From positions 1 through 39,782 of the forward strand of contig JAOZMZ010000010.1 in assembly GCA_029934055.1 (NCBI GenBank): a DNA stretch of 39,782 nucleotides, written 5' to 3'. Shown piece after piece: positions 9,671 through 18,863 of this stretch. This DNA is from Kiritimatiellia bacterium (lineage in GTDB: Bacteria; Verrucomicrobiota; Kiritimatiellia; B70-G9). Position 1 is the first letter of the stretch; the number at the start of each line of letters is the position of its first letter. The notes below the pieces were generated by a model that made no database searches, was not told where the DNA came from, and worked only from the letters and a program-made list of their open reading frames with translations. The position numbers and the translations under genes are program-made.

Positions 9671-10671
9671 TACTTATGGGATCTGCGTTTCCAGGGGTTG
9701 GCGCGGCCGGCAAGCTCTGCGGCGACCGTGATTGCGGCGAGCATACTACCGGAATCGGCGCGTTTGCGGCCGGCGATATCGAAAGCCGTGCCGTGATCCG
9801 GGGAAGTGCGGACGAAGGGCAGCCCGAGGGTGATGTTGACGCCCTTGTCGAAGGCTATTGTTTTCAAGGCCGTCAGACCCTGATCGTGATACATACAGAT
9901 CACCGCATCGAATTCGCCATGTAGTTCGCGGTGGAAAACAGCGTCGGCGGGCAATGGACCAGTTGCGGACAACCCCAGCCGGCGGGCGGCGTTGACAGCG
10001 GGCCGGATGACGAGGAGTTCCTCGTCGCCGATGGCGCCTCCATCGCCGGCATGTGGATTGAGCCCGCAGACGGCGATCCGTTTCCGGGGGGCTCCCAGCC
10101 ATGGGAGGGCCTCGGCGACCAGGCGGATGTGTTCAAGAATCATGCGCTTGCTGAGTGTTGCGGGCACCTCTCGCAACGGGATGTGGCGGGTAACGGGAAC
10201 TACGCGGAGTCCACCGCCGGAGAGCATCATTGCGAAGCGCGCGGTACCGCTCAACTCTGCCAGGAATTCCGTATGGCCGGGAACGGAAAGCCCGGCCGCC
10301 ATCAGGCCTTCCTTGCATATCGGGGCGGTTACCATCCCATCGAATGCCCCCCTGAGGCACGCGAGCGCTGCGGCGCGGATCCAGGATAATGCCGCGAGTG
10401 CCGCTTCCGGGTCCACCTTGCCACGGTGGAGGCGCAGCCGATGTGGTGACGGATCCCATATGGAGACACGTGTTCTGGGATTCGAGGGGGAGTCCGGCTC
10501 CCAGGGCTCGGGGACCGGCAGTCCCAGGCGGCGGGCCTCACGTGCGCAAAGTGCGGCGTTTCCCACCAGCACCAGACGTACTCCCGGAAGTTTGGCCAGA
10601 TTGGCTGCCCGCAAGGAGACCTCCGGACCGATGCCGTTGACGTCGCCGATGGATATGGCCAGACGTTTCAT
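9670..10671 (-). CDS. pdxA: 4-hydroxythreonine-4-phosphate dehydrogenase PdxA
   Basis: LAISIGDVNGIGPEV..., GMVTAPICKEGLMAAG..PGHTEFLAEL, VCGLNPHAGDGGAIGDEE, ICMYHDQGLTALKTIAFDKGVNITLGLPFVRTSPDHGTAFDIAG. Confidence 0.97.
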   Translation of the reverse strand: MKRLAISIGDVNGIGPEVSLRAANLAKLPGVRLVLVGNAALCAREARRLGLPVPEPWEPDSPSNPRTRVSIWDPSPHRLRLHRGKVDPEAALAALSWIRAAALACLRGAFDGMVTAPICKEGLMAAGLSVPGHTEFLAELSGTARFAMMLSGGGLRVVPVTRHIPLREVPATLSKRMILEHIRLVAEALPWLGAPRKRIAVCGLNPHAGDGGAIGDEELLVIRPAVNAARRLGLSATGPLPADAVFHRELHGEFDAVICMYHDQGLTALKTIAFDKGVNITLGLPFVRTSPDHGTAFDIAGRKRADSGSMLAAITVAAELAGRANPWKRRSHK

Positions 10672-10689
10672 CGCGGAGACCGGTGATTT

Positions 10690-11664
10690 TCAGGGTGTCA
10701 CCGGGAACACCTTAACGAAATACTTTTTCCGCAGCCGTTGTATCCATGCTTCGTAGAGGCGTTTTTCCGCATTACGCCGCAATTTCTTTTCTATCTCCGG
10801 GCGGACCTCTTCCAGGGGTTTCACCGATGCCGGTCGGCGCGCGATCACCTTGATGATGTAGCAGGCGTCGTCGGTTTCGATTACCGGACTGAGCATGCCG
10901 GCCTTGAGCTGACGCACCGCCCGAGCGAGTTCGGGGCGCAGGTCGGATGGGGCGATCCAGCCCCAATCGCCGCCCTCTTCGGCATGGGGCCCGCTGGATT
11001 CCTTTCGTGCAAGGAGGGAAAATTCTTCACCATTTGCAAGACGTTCGCGCAGTGCGGCGGCGGCTGCGCAGGGAGCGGCGTTCGTATCTCCGGCATCCTT
11101 CTTCTTGATCACGATCATGGACAGATGGACCTGGGCCGGCACGCGATACTTGGCGAGATTTTTTTCGTATTCGCGCCGGATTTCGCTCGGAGAAATGATC
11201 ACCCGCATCGCGACTTCCCGGCGATGGGCCAGCATGAGCGTCAGGCGGTCCTTCAACTTCTGGCGCCAGTCATCGACCGTCATGCGTGTTTCCCGCAGGG
11301 CCTCGAGAAAAGCCGAGCGATCGTTGTTGAAGCGTTCATGGATCATGGCTTCCATTTGCTGGTCCACGAGCCGGTCGGGGATCGTTTCTTTCTTTTCCTC
11401 GGCGTCCTCCAGGATGAGGGCTCTCTCGATCAGTTCCTTGCGTCCGTCCTCGAAAAGTTGTTCCAGGCGGCGTCGCAGTTCGGTGCCGCGATATTTTTCG
11501 CGCAGCCGGTCCTGATCGGGCTGTATGTAACTGAGGACATCCCCGATGGTGATGACGCGGTCATTTACCACGGCGGCATAGCCGTCGAGACGAACGCCCT
11601 CGTTCTGTGCGCCGACGGATATTGCTGTGACGCCCAGAAACAGTATTGCCGGTCCAATTTTCAT
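10690..11664 (-). CDS. SurA-like periplasmic peptidyl-prolyl cis-trans isomerase
   Basis: Signal-like N-terminus; DGYAAVVNDRVITIGDV...; PPIC core VPAQVHLSMIVIKKKD...FSLLARKESSGPHAEEGGDWGWIAPSDL. Confidence 0.9.
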   Translation of the reverse strand: MKIGPAILFLGVTAISVGAQNEGVRLDGYAAVVNDRVITIGDVLSYIQPDQDRLREKYRGTELRRRLEQLFEDGRKELIERALILEDAEEKKETIPDRLVDQQMEAMIHERFNNDRSAFLEALRETRMTVDDWRQKLKDRLTLMLAHRREVAMRVIISPSEIRREYEKNLAKYRVPAQVHLSMIVIKKKDAGDTNAAPCAAAAALRERLANGEEFSLLARKESSGPHAEEGGDWGWIAPSDLRPELARAVRQLKAGMLSPVIETDDACYIIKVIARRPASVKPLEEVRPEIEKKLRRNAEKRLYEAWIQRLRKKYFVKVFPVTP

Positions 11665-11840
11665 TGTTTTCGATTACCTTGTCGTCGTTTCCCCAAATCG
11701 GCCGCGGCCGGGGCGCACGTCCGTTGGGCGCGTCGGTGTTCCGGCCTCTTTTTATTACATGTATGCGGAAATGGCGATGCAATCTTTCGGTCATCTTTGC
11801 CGGTGAAGGGCGGTGAAGCGGATATCGGTCGGGCCGAGGA

Positions 11841-12890
11841 TCACTGCTTGAGGACGGCGCGGGCCTGCTCGCGGACGAGGGGCGGCATTTGCTCGCGGGC
11901 GAGATATTCCAGGGTTTTGCGTGCCTCGCGGGAGTCCCAGTTGCCCAAGGCGACCGCCACGTTGCGGAGGACGCGTTCCCATCCGGCGTGTTGCAGGGGT
12001 GTCTTACCGTAAATTTCCCTGAATTGTGCGGGCGTCAGTAGGGCGAGCTCCGTGAGGCGGGGGGTGTCGCGGGAGGGATCGAAGGCGAGAAAGGCATGTT
12101 CTGGATCGGCGGGCCGCGCCGCCCCGTTCCACGGGCAGACTTCCTGGCAGACATCGCAGCCGAATATGCGGTTGCCGAGCAGGGGACGGACGGCTTCCGG
12201 AATAAGGCTGCGGCTTTCGATCGTCAGGCAGGAAAGGCAGCGGCGGCAGTCGAGCAATCCGTTGTTACGGAGGGCGGCGGCCGGGCAGGAGTTGATACAG
12301 AGGCGGCACTCGTCGCAGGCAGGGGCGATTGTTTGTGAGTCAGGGTTGAGTTCCAAGTCGGTCAGGATTTCTCCGAGGAAGAACCATGATCCGAAACGTG
12401 GATTGATGAGCATGCCGTTACGGCCGATGAAGCCGAGTCCGGCGCGCTGTCCGAGTTCGCGTTCCATGAGGGGGGCTGTATCCACCGCGACTCGGGTGAT
12501 GATGTTGCTGTGGGTGATTTTTTTCATGAAACCGGCAAGTTTGTGCAGTCGTGGACGAAGGACGTCGTGATAGTCCGGGCCCCAGGCATAGCGGGCGATG
12601 CGGCCGCGGGAGGGGTCTTGGGCCAGTTCCTCCGGGATATCTCCGGGGTAGTAATTCATGCCGAGGACGATGATGGAAGTCATGCCGGGAAATGCCGTTA
12701 TGGGATTGAGGCGCTTGGCGGCATTGCGTTCGATCCAGTGCAAGTCTCCGTGCAGCCCGGCTTTGATCCATTCCTGAAATTGTTGGGCATGGGGGCTCGG
12801 CGCGGGTGTGGTGAAGCCGATGAAGTCGAAACCGAGTTCGTGGGCGTATTCTGTGATAGTCTCTTCTACGGGCGGCATGATGTCGGCCAT
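11841..12890 (-). CDS. queG: Epoxyqueuosine reductase QueG (start taken at MADIMPPVEE; ORF extends to 12995)
   Basis: GFDFIGFTTPAPSPHAQQFQEWIKAGLHGDLHWIERN..., 4Fe-4S motifs CDECRLCINSCPAAAL and CDVCQEVCPWN. Confidence 0.95.
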   Translation of the reverse strand: MADIMPPVEETITEYAHELGFDFIGFTTPAPSPHAQQFQEWIKAGLHGDLHWIERNAAKRLNPITAFPGMTSIIVLGMNYYPGDIPEELAQDPSRGRIARYAWGPDYHDVLRPRLHKLAGFMKKITHSNIITRVAVDTAPLMERELGQRAGLGFIGRNGMLINPRFGSWFFLGEILTDLELNPDSQTIAPACDECRLCINSCPAAALRNNGLLDCRRCLSCLTIESRSLIPEAVRPLLGNRIFGCDVCQEVCPWNGAARPADPEHAFLAFDPSRDTPRLTELALLTPAQFREIYGKTPLQHAGWERVLRNVAVALGNWDSREARKTLEYLAREQMPPLVREQARAVLKQ

Positions 12891-13024
12891 TATAATGCGG
12901 GACGGGGGTGGTTTGGGAGGTACAAGCCTGGAAATTGCGGAGTGAAGGGATATTGGGGCGAAATCCTTAGCATCACCGGCTGTAGGGGAGGGCATTCGGC
13001 ACGGAGGAAAATATTTTTGATTAC

Positions 13025-13053
13025 TTGACCGGGCTCCCTACATGTGATATTGA
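13025..13053 (+). promoter_or_regulatory. Candidate promoter TTGACC-N17-TATTGA upstream of the AbiEi-like gene
   Basis: ttgacc 13025-13030, tattga 13048-13053; the -10 lies inside the 20-bp palindrome. Confidence 0.4.
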
Positions 13054-13072
13054 ATTAATTCAATATTTATGC
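13047..13072. promoter_or_regulatory. Operator-like element 1: perfect 20-bp palindrome ATATTGAATTAATTCAATAT (13047-13066) plus TTATGC
   Basis: Self-complementary by inspection; shares aattaatt-N-aat-N-tttatgc with element 2. Confidence 0.6.
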
Positions 13073-13104
13073 GACATGGCCCGAGGATAGCAAACGGTCT
13101 GCAT

Positions 13105-13133
13105 ATAAACATAAATTAATTAAATGTTTATGC
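13105..13133. promoter_or_regulatory. Operator-like element 2: inverted repeat ATAAACAT-N11-ATGTTTAT overlapping the start codon
   Basis: 8-bp perfect arms 13105-13112 / 13124-13131; 18/21 identity of 13113-13133 to 13052-13072. Confidence 0.55.
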
Positions 13134-13765
13134 ACCACAAGGCAAAGGATGCCTTTGAAAGGCTATGTGCGCTGGCTGCCCGACAGGACGGTTTCTTTAC
13201 TGCCGGACAGGCGGTAGAGGCGGGATATCAGCGTCCGCTTCATTCCTATCACGTCCGGAACGGGGACTGGAAGCGGGAGGGATGGGGGCTGTATCGGCTG
13301 GCGTTTTTTCCGCCGCCGGAGCATGGGCGGCTGGCGGTGGGGTGGTGGTGGACGCGGGGGAGGCGTGGGTTGCCCGTAGGGGTTGTCTCCCACCGGACAG
13401 CGCTGGAATTATTGGGGGTTGTGGAGCCGGACGGGGATGATGTGCATTTGACCGTACCGCCGGGGTTCCGGCGGAACAGCCGCCCGCCGGGTGGGGTGAT
13501 ATTGCATGTGGGGCGGGTGCCGGAGGGTGAAATTGTCCAGGTTGGTTGTTATCGTGTGACGAGTGCGGAACGCGCGCTGAAGGATATGGAGGGAGTGGAA
13601 GATGTCTTGTTGCGTGGCGCTGAGGGTGCGTTGCGCCGGGGATCAGAATCTATTGAGGGTGAAGATTCTGAGGCGTACGGGAGGATGACGTACCATGTGG
13701 AACGGCCGGAGGAGAGGGGTGGCGAGGGCGGTTATGATGCTGTAATAGAGGCGGGTATGGATTGA
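13124..13765 (+). CDS. AbiEi-type antitoxin/transcriptional regulator-like protein (orphan: no AbiEii toxin seen)
   Basis: AFERLCALAARQDGFFTAGQAVEAGYQRPLHSYHVRNGDWKREGWGLYRLA (AbiEi-like N-terminal winged helix), SHRTALELLGV, VHLTVPPGFRRNSRPPGGVILH, YRVTSAERALKDM. Confidence 0.75.
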   Translation: MFMHHKAKDAFERLCALAARQDGFFTAGQAVEAGYQRPLHSYHVRNGDWKREGWGLYRLAFFPPPEHGRLAVGWWWTRGRRGLPVGVVSHRTALELLGVVEPDGDDVHLTVPPGFRRNSRPPGGVILHVGRVPEGEIVQVGCYRVTSAERALKDMEGVEDVLLRGAEGALRRGSESIEGEDSEAYGRMTYHVERPEERGGEGGYDAVIEAGMD

Positions 13766-13793
13766 ACGACGGAACGACTCGGTTGGTGGGCGT

Positions 13794-15077
13794 GTGGCAG
13801 ACGTAGGGGGGGAGGCGTTTCGGGAGAGGAGGAACATGGAAGGGCCAGAGTTGGGCGATGTGGGCAAGAGGGAACGGCTGGCAAAGCTGATACGGAAGTA
13901 TGGAGGGGCGTTGTGGGGTAGGGTGAGTCCGGTTGAGGTCGTCGTTCTTGTGGTGTTGCCCATTGGGATGGGCATGGCTCACGCCGCGGGCCGTCGTTTT
14001 GAGTGGCTTGCGTGGGCCAACTTGAAGCTGACGGCGGGGCTCCTAAGTTGGATAGCACCGTGTCTCCTGGTCCATTTCACCGGGAGGCTTCTCCGGTTGC
14101 GGCGGCGGGTGGTAAGGGGCCTATACCTCGGCTACTACTGGTTACTGGCGTTGTTTCTGATTGGATCGAACATAGAGGCGGCGTTAATCAGAACCGGTTG
14201 GCTGATGCGTGGCAGCGCCGTGCTTTATTCGATTGCCGTGATTGACGGGTTGCTTGTACTTCCAGTGCTGGGGGCGGCCTTCGTGGCACGCCGTCGTGAT
14301 GGGTTGCATGCCGACATGGTTATCCTGTCGGAGTTGATCGAGTTGACGTATATCCTGCGCCTGCTGGTTTCGCTGGGGATTCTGTTCGCCGTGTACAGCA
14401 ACCTGAAGGCGCTCATTCCGGTATTTCGGACGGGGTTATGGGACCCGGTGTATTATCAATGGGACAAGCTGCTTTTTTTCGGCCACGACCCATTACCCAT
14501 TCTGGCGGGTGCGTTCGGCGAGCGCTTTCGGGCTCTGATGGAGCGGAGTTATTTTTTTCTCTTCTTTTTTCTGATTTTCGGGCTTTCGGCGGCGTACGTG
14601 TATCGTTCCGTGCGCTATTTTGAGAAGGCGCTTCTGGCGATGGTGCTGACGTATGTGCTGGGGACGGCGGCATATTACATTGCTCCGAGCGTGGGCCCGG
14701 CGTTTCATGATCAAACGTGGAATTTGTTTGCCGGAACCAGCGGAGCCCCTTTGAAGGCGAGCCTGTACAGAAGTTACCGGGCGATTTGCGAGGCTCCGCG
14801 GCAGGCGCCGATTCATCTTTTCCAGGGATTGGCGGCGTTTCCGAGCCTGCACGTGGCGGTGATGGTGGTATTCCTGTACTACCTATGGTACTGCGAGCGG
14901 CTTTTGGTCTACACGTTGTTGCCGCCCATGCTGCTTATGACGGTCTCGACGGTGTATCTCGGCTGGCATTATGTGGTTGACATTCCGGGCGGTATCGCGG
15001 TCGGTGCGGCGGGGATTTGGCTGGCGGATCGGATGATTGTCATGTGGAAAGGCCGCGCGAGGCGGGGGCTGACATGA
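13794..15077 (+). CDS. PAP2-family (Aur1/Ipt1-like) integral membrane phosphatase/transferase (possible start 13836)
   Basis: Multiple hydrophobic segments; FPSLHVAVMVVFLYYLWYC...STVYLGWHYVVDIPGGIAVG matches the PAP2 SxxH and (S)xxxxGxHYxxD motifs. Confidence 0.8.
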   Translation: MADVGGEAFRERRNMEGPELGDVGKRERLAKLIRKYGGALWGRVSPVEVVVLVVLPIGMGMAHAAGRRFEWLAWANLKLTAGLLSWIAPCLLVHFTGRLLRLRRRVVRGLYLGYYWLLALFLIGSNIEAALIRTGWLMRGSAVLYSIAVIDGLLVLPVLGAAFVARRRDGLHADMVILSELIELTYILRLLVSLGILFAVYSNLKALIPVFRTGLWDPVYYQWDKLLFFGHDPLPILAGAFGERFRALMERSYFFLFFFLIFGLSAAYVYRSVRYFEKALLAMVLTYVLGTAAYYIAPSVGPAFHDQTWNLFAGTSGAPLKASLYRSYRAICEAPRQAPIHLFQGLAAFPSLHVAVMVVFLYYLWYCERLLVYTLLPPMLLMTVSTVYLGWHYVVDIPGGIAVGAAGIWLADRMIVMWKGRARRGLT

Positions 15078-15233
15078 CGCGCGGCAAATGGGGCTCAATA
15101 CGGGAGGAGGATGCTGGATTTGCACGCTGACTTGGCTGAACGGTTGAAAGTGTGGTTGTCATTGGGGGGGTAGGTGTGGGAGGATTCCGGTCCCTGTTGG
15201 AGAAGCGGTAATTGTTTGAAGGAGTTCTGATCG

Positions 15234-18200
15234 ATGATGCGAAATTCTCGTGGTGATTGGTTGTGGTCTCTCGTGCGGTATTGGAGGCGGGCGCGGTGGC
15301 TGGCGCTGAGTATTGGGCTTGGTGTCGTTGTGAGCGCTTGCAATGTCCCGCCGGTTGGTAAGGAGGAAAAAAAGGCGGCTGCAAAGCAGGCCGGGGTACC
15401 GCAAAAGGAGAAGGTTCCTCCGGCGCTGACCAACAGGGCCGGGTGGCGCGTCAGTGCTTCTACACATGAGGGGAACTTTACGCCGGAATTGGCGGCGGAC
15501 GGGGTAATGACGACCCGTTGGAGCAGCGCGTGGTCGGATCACCAGTGGTGGATGGTGGATTTCGGACGCACGGAGAAGGTGGGCCGGGTGACATTGCATT
15601 GGGAAGACGCCTACGCGGCCGCCTATGGGATTCTGGTATCGGAGGACGGGCAGACCTGGCGCAAGGTATATGAAACGGAGCAGGGCGATGGCGGGATTGA
15701 TGAAGTCACTTTTGATCCGCAGCCGGTACGTTATGTGAAGATCGACCTGAGACGGCGGGCGACGCGCTGGGGGTTCTCGTTGTATGAAGTTGGGTTCAAC
15801 CAGGAGGCGAAGCCGCATACCGAGGTTTCGGCTTCTTCGGGAACGGGGGCCTTTGCGCCGGTGAAGGCGATAGACGGCCGCATGGACACCCGCTGGAGCA
15901 GTGATTTCAGTGATGATCAATGGTGGCAGGTGAAATTCGACAAGGTGCGCACGCTCGGGGGAGTCGAAATAAAATGGGAAACGGCTTTTGGGGAGAAGTA
16001 CGAGATTCTGGTATCGCGCGACGGGCGGCAATGGGAGTGTGCGCGGCGGGTGGAGGACGGCGACGGCAAGACCGACATTCTTTTCTTCCGTCCGCGTCCG
16101 GTGAGGTACCTGAAGTTGCGCGGAATACAGAGAGGAACCGGCTGGGGATACTCGATCTGGGAGATGCATTTCTTCGCCGGAGACGATATTCCGCGCGTGT
16201 CCGTTTCGGGCGAGAAGACCGGGTTCCCGGGTGATAACGCTATTGACGGTGATGCGGCGGATTGCTGGCACTCGCGCGATGACGGAGCCCAGTGGCTGGA
16301 ATTGCGGTTGCCGAAGGAGACAGCCGTGGGGGGGTTGGTGATCACCTGGGGGAGGGACCACGCGGTAAAGTATGCATTGGAAGTGCAGAGCGGGACGGCG
16401 CAAACGCAGGCTTGGCAGACCGTGTACCGGACCGAACGCGGTAATGGGGGCAGAGACTACATATACTTCCCCGCGCGGCGGGTGAAAGCGTTACGCGTGC
16501 GCTGTCTGGAGAGTGTTGCGGGCGAGGGATATGCGATATGCGGCCTGGAGTTGAAGGGTGCGGACGAGGCCGCTACTCCTTTGCGCGAGTACAAGGCAGC
16601 CGCCGCCGAGGCCCCGCGCGGGTGGTATCCGATGTGGCTCCGTCGCGAGCAGGAGTTTTGGACCATTACGGGCGTGGCGGGGGACAGTGAAGAGACGCTC
16701 GTCGGTGAAACCGGTGTGGTCGAGCCGTACAAGGGGGGATTCAGCGTGTTGCCGGTGATGCTGGTGTCGAACGCTGTGGTCACCTGGGCGGACGTCGACC
16801 GCGAACAGAGTCTTGAGGAAGGTTTTCTGCCGTTGCCGACAGTGCGCTGGAAGGGTTCCGGGTGGAATCTCGAGGTGACGGCGTTGGGCTGTGGTGCGGC
16901 GGGAGAGGCGGCGACGCTGGTGCGCTATGCCGTTGAGAGGACCGGGTCAGGACCTTTTGAGGGACGCTTACTGCTGGCCGTACGCCCGGTGCAGGTCAAT
17001 CCCGCCTGGCAGCATGGCGGGATGAGCCCGATCCGGACGGCGGCCTGTCGTGAGAACGGAGAGACACAATCGGTGGTGGTGATCAACGGAGAGGAACGGA
17101 TCATCTCCTTGGCTCGTCCTGATTCATGGGGCGCGGTTGTCCTCGATCAGGGAGACGTGATTCCGTTCTGGCGCGGCGGTGACGGTCCGGGCAGCCTGGT
17201 TGCGACCGATGGATTGGGGCGGGTCAGTGTGGGTCTGTGTTACGACATCAACCTGGTGACCAATCGGCGTTTCGAGGCGCTGCTGGCGTTTCCCCTGCAT
17301 GCCGGCGGGGTACGCTTGCCGGAGCAGGCCGGCAGCCGGCCGCTGGCGGCTTTCAGCAAGGAGTATTCGGGTCGTCGTGACTGGTGGCGGAAGGTGGTCG
17401 GCAGGGCTGAGATTTCGATTCCCGAAAGGCGTCTGATCGACATATTGCGCAGCAATCTGGCTTACATTCTTCTCAATCAGGACGGGCCGTGGATTAAGCC
17501 CGGACCGCGCAATTACAATCATGCATGGATCAGGGACGGGGCAATGACGTGTGCGGCGTTGTTGCGCATGGGCCTGGTGTCACCCGTGCGTGCATATGTT
17601 TACGCATACACGCCGCTGGTGGCCGAGTCCGGATGGGTCCCTTACATCGTGATGGAGGGGGGCAACCCGGTCGGCTTCAATGCGGATCTCGAACGCGGGG
17701 AGGGGCACGAGTACGACAGCCAGGGAGAATTCCCGTTTCTGGTGAAGACGTATTACGAGTACACCGCGGACACGAATCTCCTGCGCAAGGCGTATCCGCG
17801 GGTAGTCGCTGCGTTGCGTTTTGTGCAGCGGCTGCGCCGCCTGCGGAAGACTGCGGATTACCGCAGTGACCCGGTGAAGAGGGCCTATTACGGATTGCTG
17901 CCGGCATCCAACAGCCACGAAGGATACTATCCCGCCCAGCACAGCTATTGGGACGATTTCTGGGCGCTGAGAGGCCTGAAGGATGGCGCTTGGCTTGCCG
18001 AGCGCCTGGGCCGGGTGGAGGATGCCCGCTGGATGCGGAGTGAGGCTGAGGACCTGCGGCGTTGCCTGGTGGCTTCTCTGCAGGCGGTCATCCACCGTAA
18101 CGGGTTGGACTACATTCCGGGTTGCGTGGAGAAGGGTGATTTCGATCCGACCTCGACGGCGATAGCCGTGATGGCGTGTGACGAAGCGGGGGGGCTGCCC

Positions 18201-18833
18201 GAACCTTACCTGCGACATACCTTCGACAGATTTTTCGAGGACTTCCGCCGTGCGGCGGAGCATGGCCGGCGGACATATACGCCTTACGAGGTTCGCAGCG
18301 CGGAGGCATTCGTACGCATGGGGATGCGCAAGCGCGCGCTTTACATGCTGCGGTTTTTCGCGCGGGACGCGGTTCGCCCTCAGGGGTGGAATGAAATGGC
18401 CGAGGTGGTGCACGCCCGCGAGCGGGCACCCTCCTACATCGGGGACATGCCGCACACGTGGGTTGGTTCCGGTTACATCAGCGCCGTACGGAGTCTCTTT
18501 GTCTATGAAGACGGGGATTCATTAGTGGTGGGTGCGGGCATTGATCCCGCCTGGCTGAAAGAGGGGGTGGAGGTCAAGAACCTCGGCACATGTTTCGGCG
18601 GCTTGAGTTATGCGATGCGCATGGGGGAAGGCGGGATTGTATTTCATGCGGAAGGGACGGCGGCACCGCCGGCGGGTTTCCACCTGGCACTGACACCGGA
18701 ACAGGCAGCTTACGCGGTGTTGGTCAACGGCAATCAGGCTCCGATCATGCATGGTATGGTGAGGTTCGGAAAGTTGCCGGTAACGATCAAGCTGACGCCG
18801 CCGGGTGATGTCGGGCAGGCGCCCTCCGAGTGA
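15234..18833 (+). CDS. Lipoprotein with three tandem F5/8 type C (discoidin) domains and a C-terminal six-hairpin glycosidase-like domain
   Basis: Lipobox-like VVSAC; three repeats around DGVMTTRWSSAWSDHQWWMVDFG, DGRMDTRWSSDFSDDQWWQVKFD and DGDAADCWHSRDDGAQWLELRL; C-terminal NYNHAWIRDGAMTCAALLRMG...EYDSQGEFPFLVKTYYEYTAD. Confidence 0.85.
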   Translation: MMRNSRGDWLWSLVRYWRRARWLALSIGLGVVVSACNVPPVGKEEKKAAAKQAGVPQKEKVPPALTNRAGWRVSASTHEGNFTPELAADGVMTTRWSSAWSDHQWWMVDFGRTEKVGRVTLHWEDAYAAAYGILVSEDGQTWRKVYETEQGDGGIDEVTFDPQPVRYVKIDLRRRATRWGFSLYEVGFNQEAKPHTEVSASSGTGAFAPVKAIDGRMDTRWSSDFSDDQWWQVKFDKVRTLGGVEIKWETAFGEKYEILVSRDGRQWECARRVEDGDGKTDILFFRPRPVRYLKLRGIQRGTGWGYSIWEMHFFAGDDIPRVSVSGEKTGFPGDNAIDGDAADCWHSRDDGAQWLELRLPKETAVGGLVITWGRDHAVKYALEVQSGTAQTQAWQTVYRTERGNGGRDYIYFPARRVKALRVRCLESVAGEGYAICGLELKGADEAATPLREYKAAAAEAPRGWYPMWLRREQEFWTITGVAGDSEETLVGETGVVEPYKGGFSVLPVMLVSNAVVTWADVDREQSLEEGFLPLPTVRWKGSGWNLEVTALGCGAAGEAATLVRYAVERTGSGPFEGRLLLAVRPVQVNPAWQHGGMSPIRTAACRENGETQSVVVINGEERIISLARPDSWGAVVLDQGDVIPFWRGGDGPGSLVATDGLGRVSVGLCYDINLVTNRRFEALLAFPLHAGGVRLPEQAGSRPLAAFSKEYSGRRDWWRKVVGRAEISIPERRLIDILRSNLAYILLNQDGPWIKPGPRNYNHAWIRDGAMTCAALLRMGLVSPVRAYVYAYTPLVAESGWVPYIVMEGGNPVGFNADLERGEGHEYDSQGEFPFLVKTYYEYTADTNLLRKAYPRVVAALRFVQRLRRLRKTADYRSDPVKRAYYGLLPASNSHEGYYPAQHSYWDDFWALRGLKDGAWLAERLGRVEDARWMRSEAEDLRRCLVASLQAVIHRNGLDYIPGCVEKGDFDPTSTAIAVMACDEAGGLPEPYLRHTFDRFFEDFRRAAEHGRRTYTPYEVRSAEAFVRMGMRKRALYMLRFFARDAVRPQGWNEMAEVVHARERAPSYIGDMPHTWVGSGYISAVRSLFVYEDGDSLVVGAGIDPAWLKEGVEVKNLGTCFGGLSYAMRMGEGGIVFHAEGTAAPPAGFHLALTPEQAAYAVLVNGNQAPIMHGMVRFGKLPVTIKLTPPGDVGQAPSE

Positions 18834-18863
18834 GCCGGAGCGAGGGTGCCGTGGTTGCGCCGG

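Noticed and set aside
10738-12012. 424-aa plus-strand ORF across the surA-like and queG region
   Set aside because: Antisense to two well-supported minus-strand genes.
15159-16403. 414-aa minus-strand ORF
   Set aside because: Antisense to the discoidin-domain gene; P/R/H-rich with no signature.
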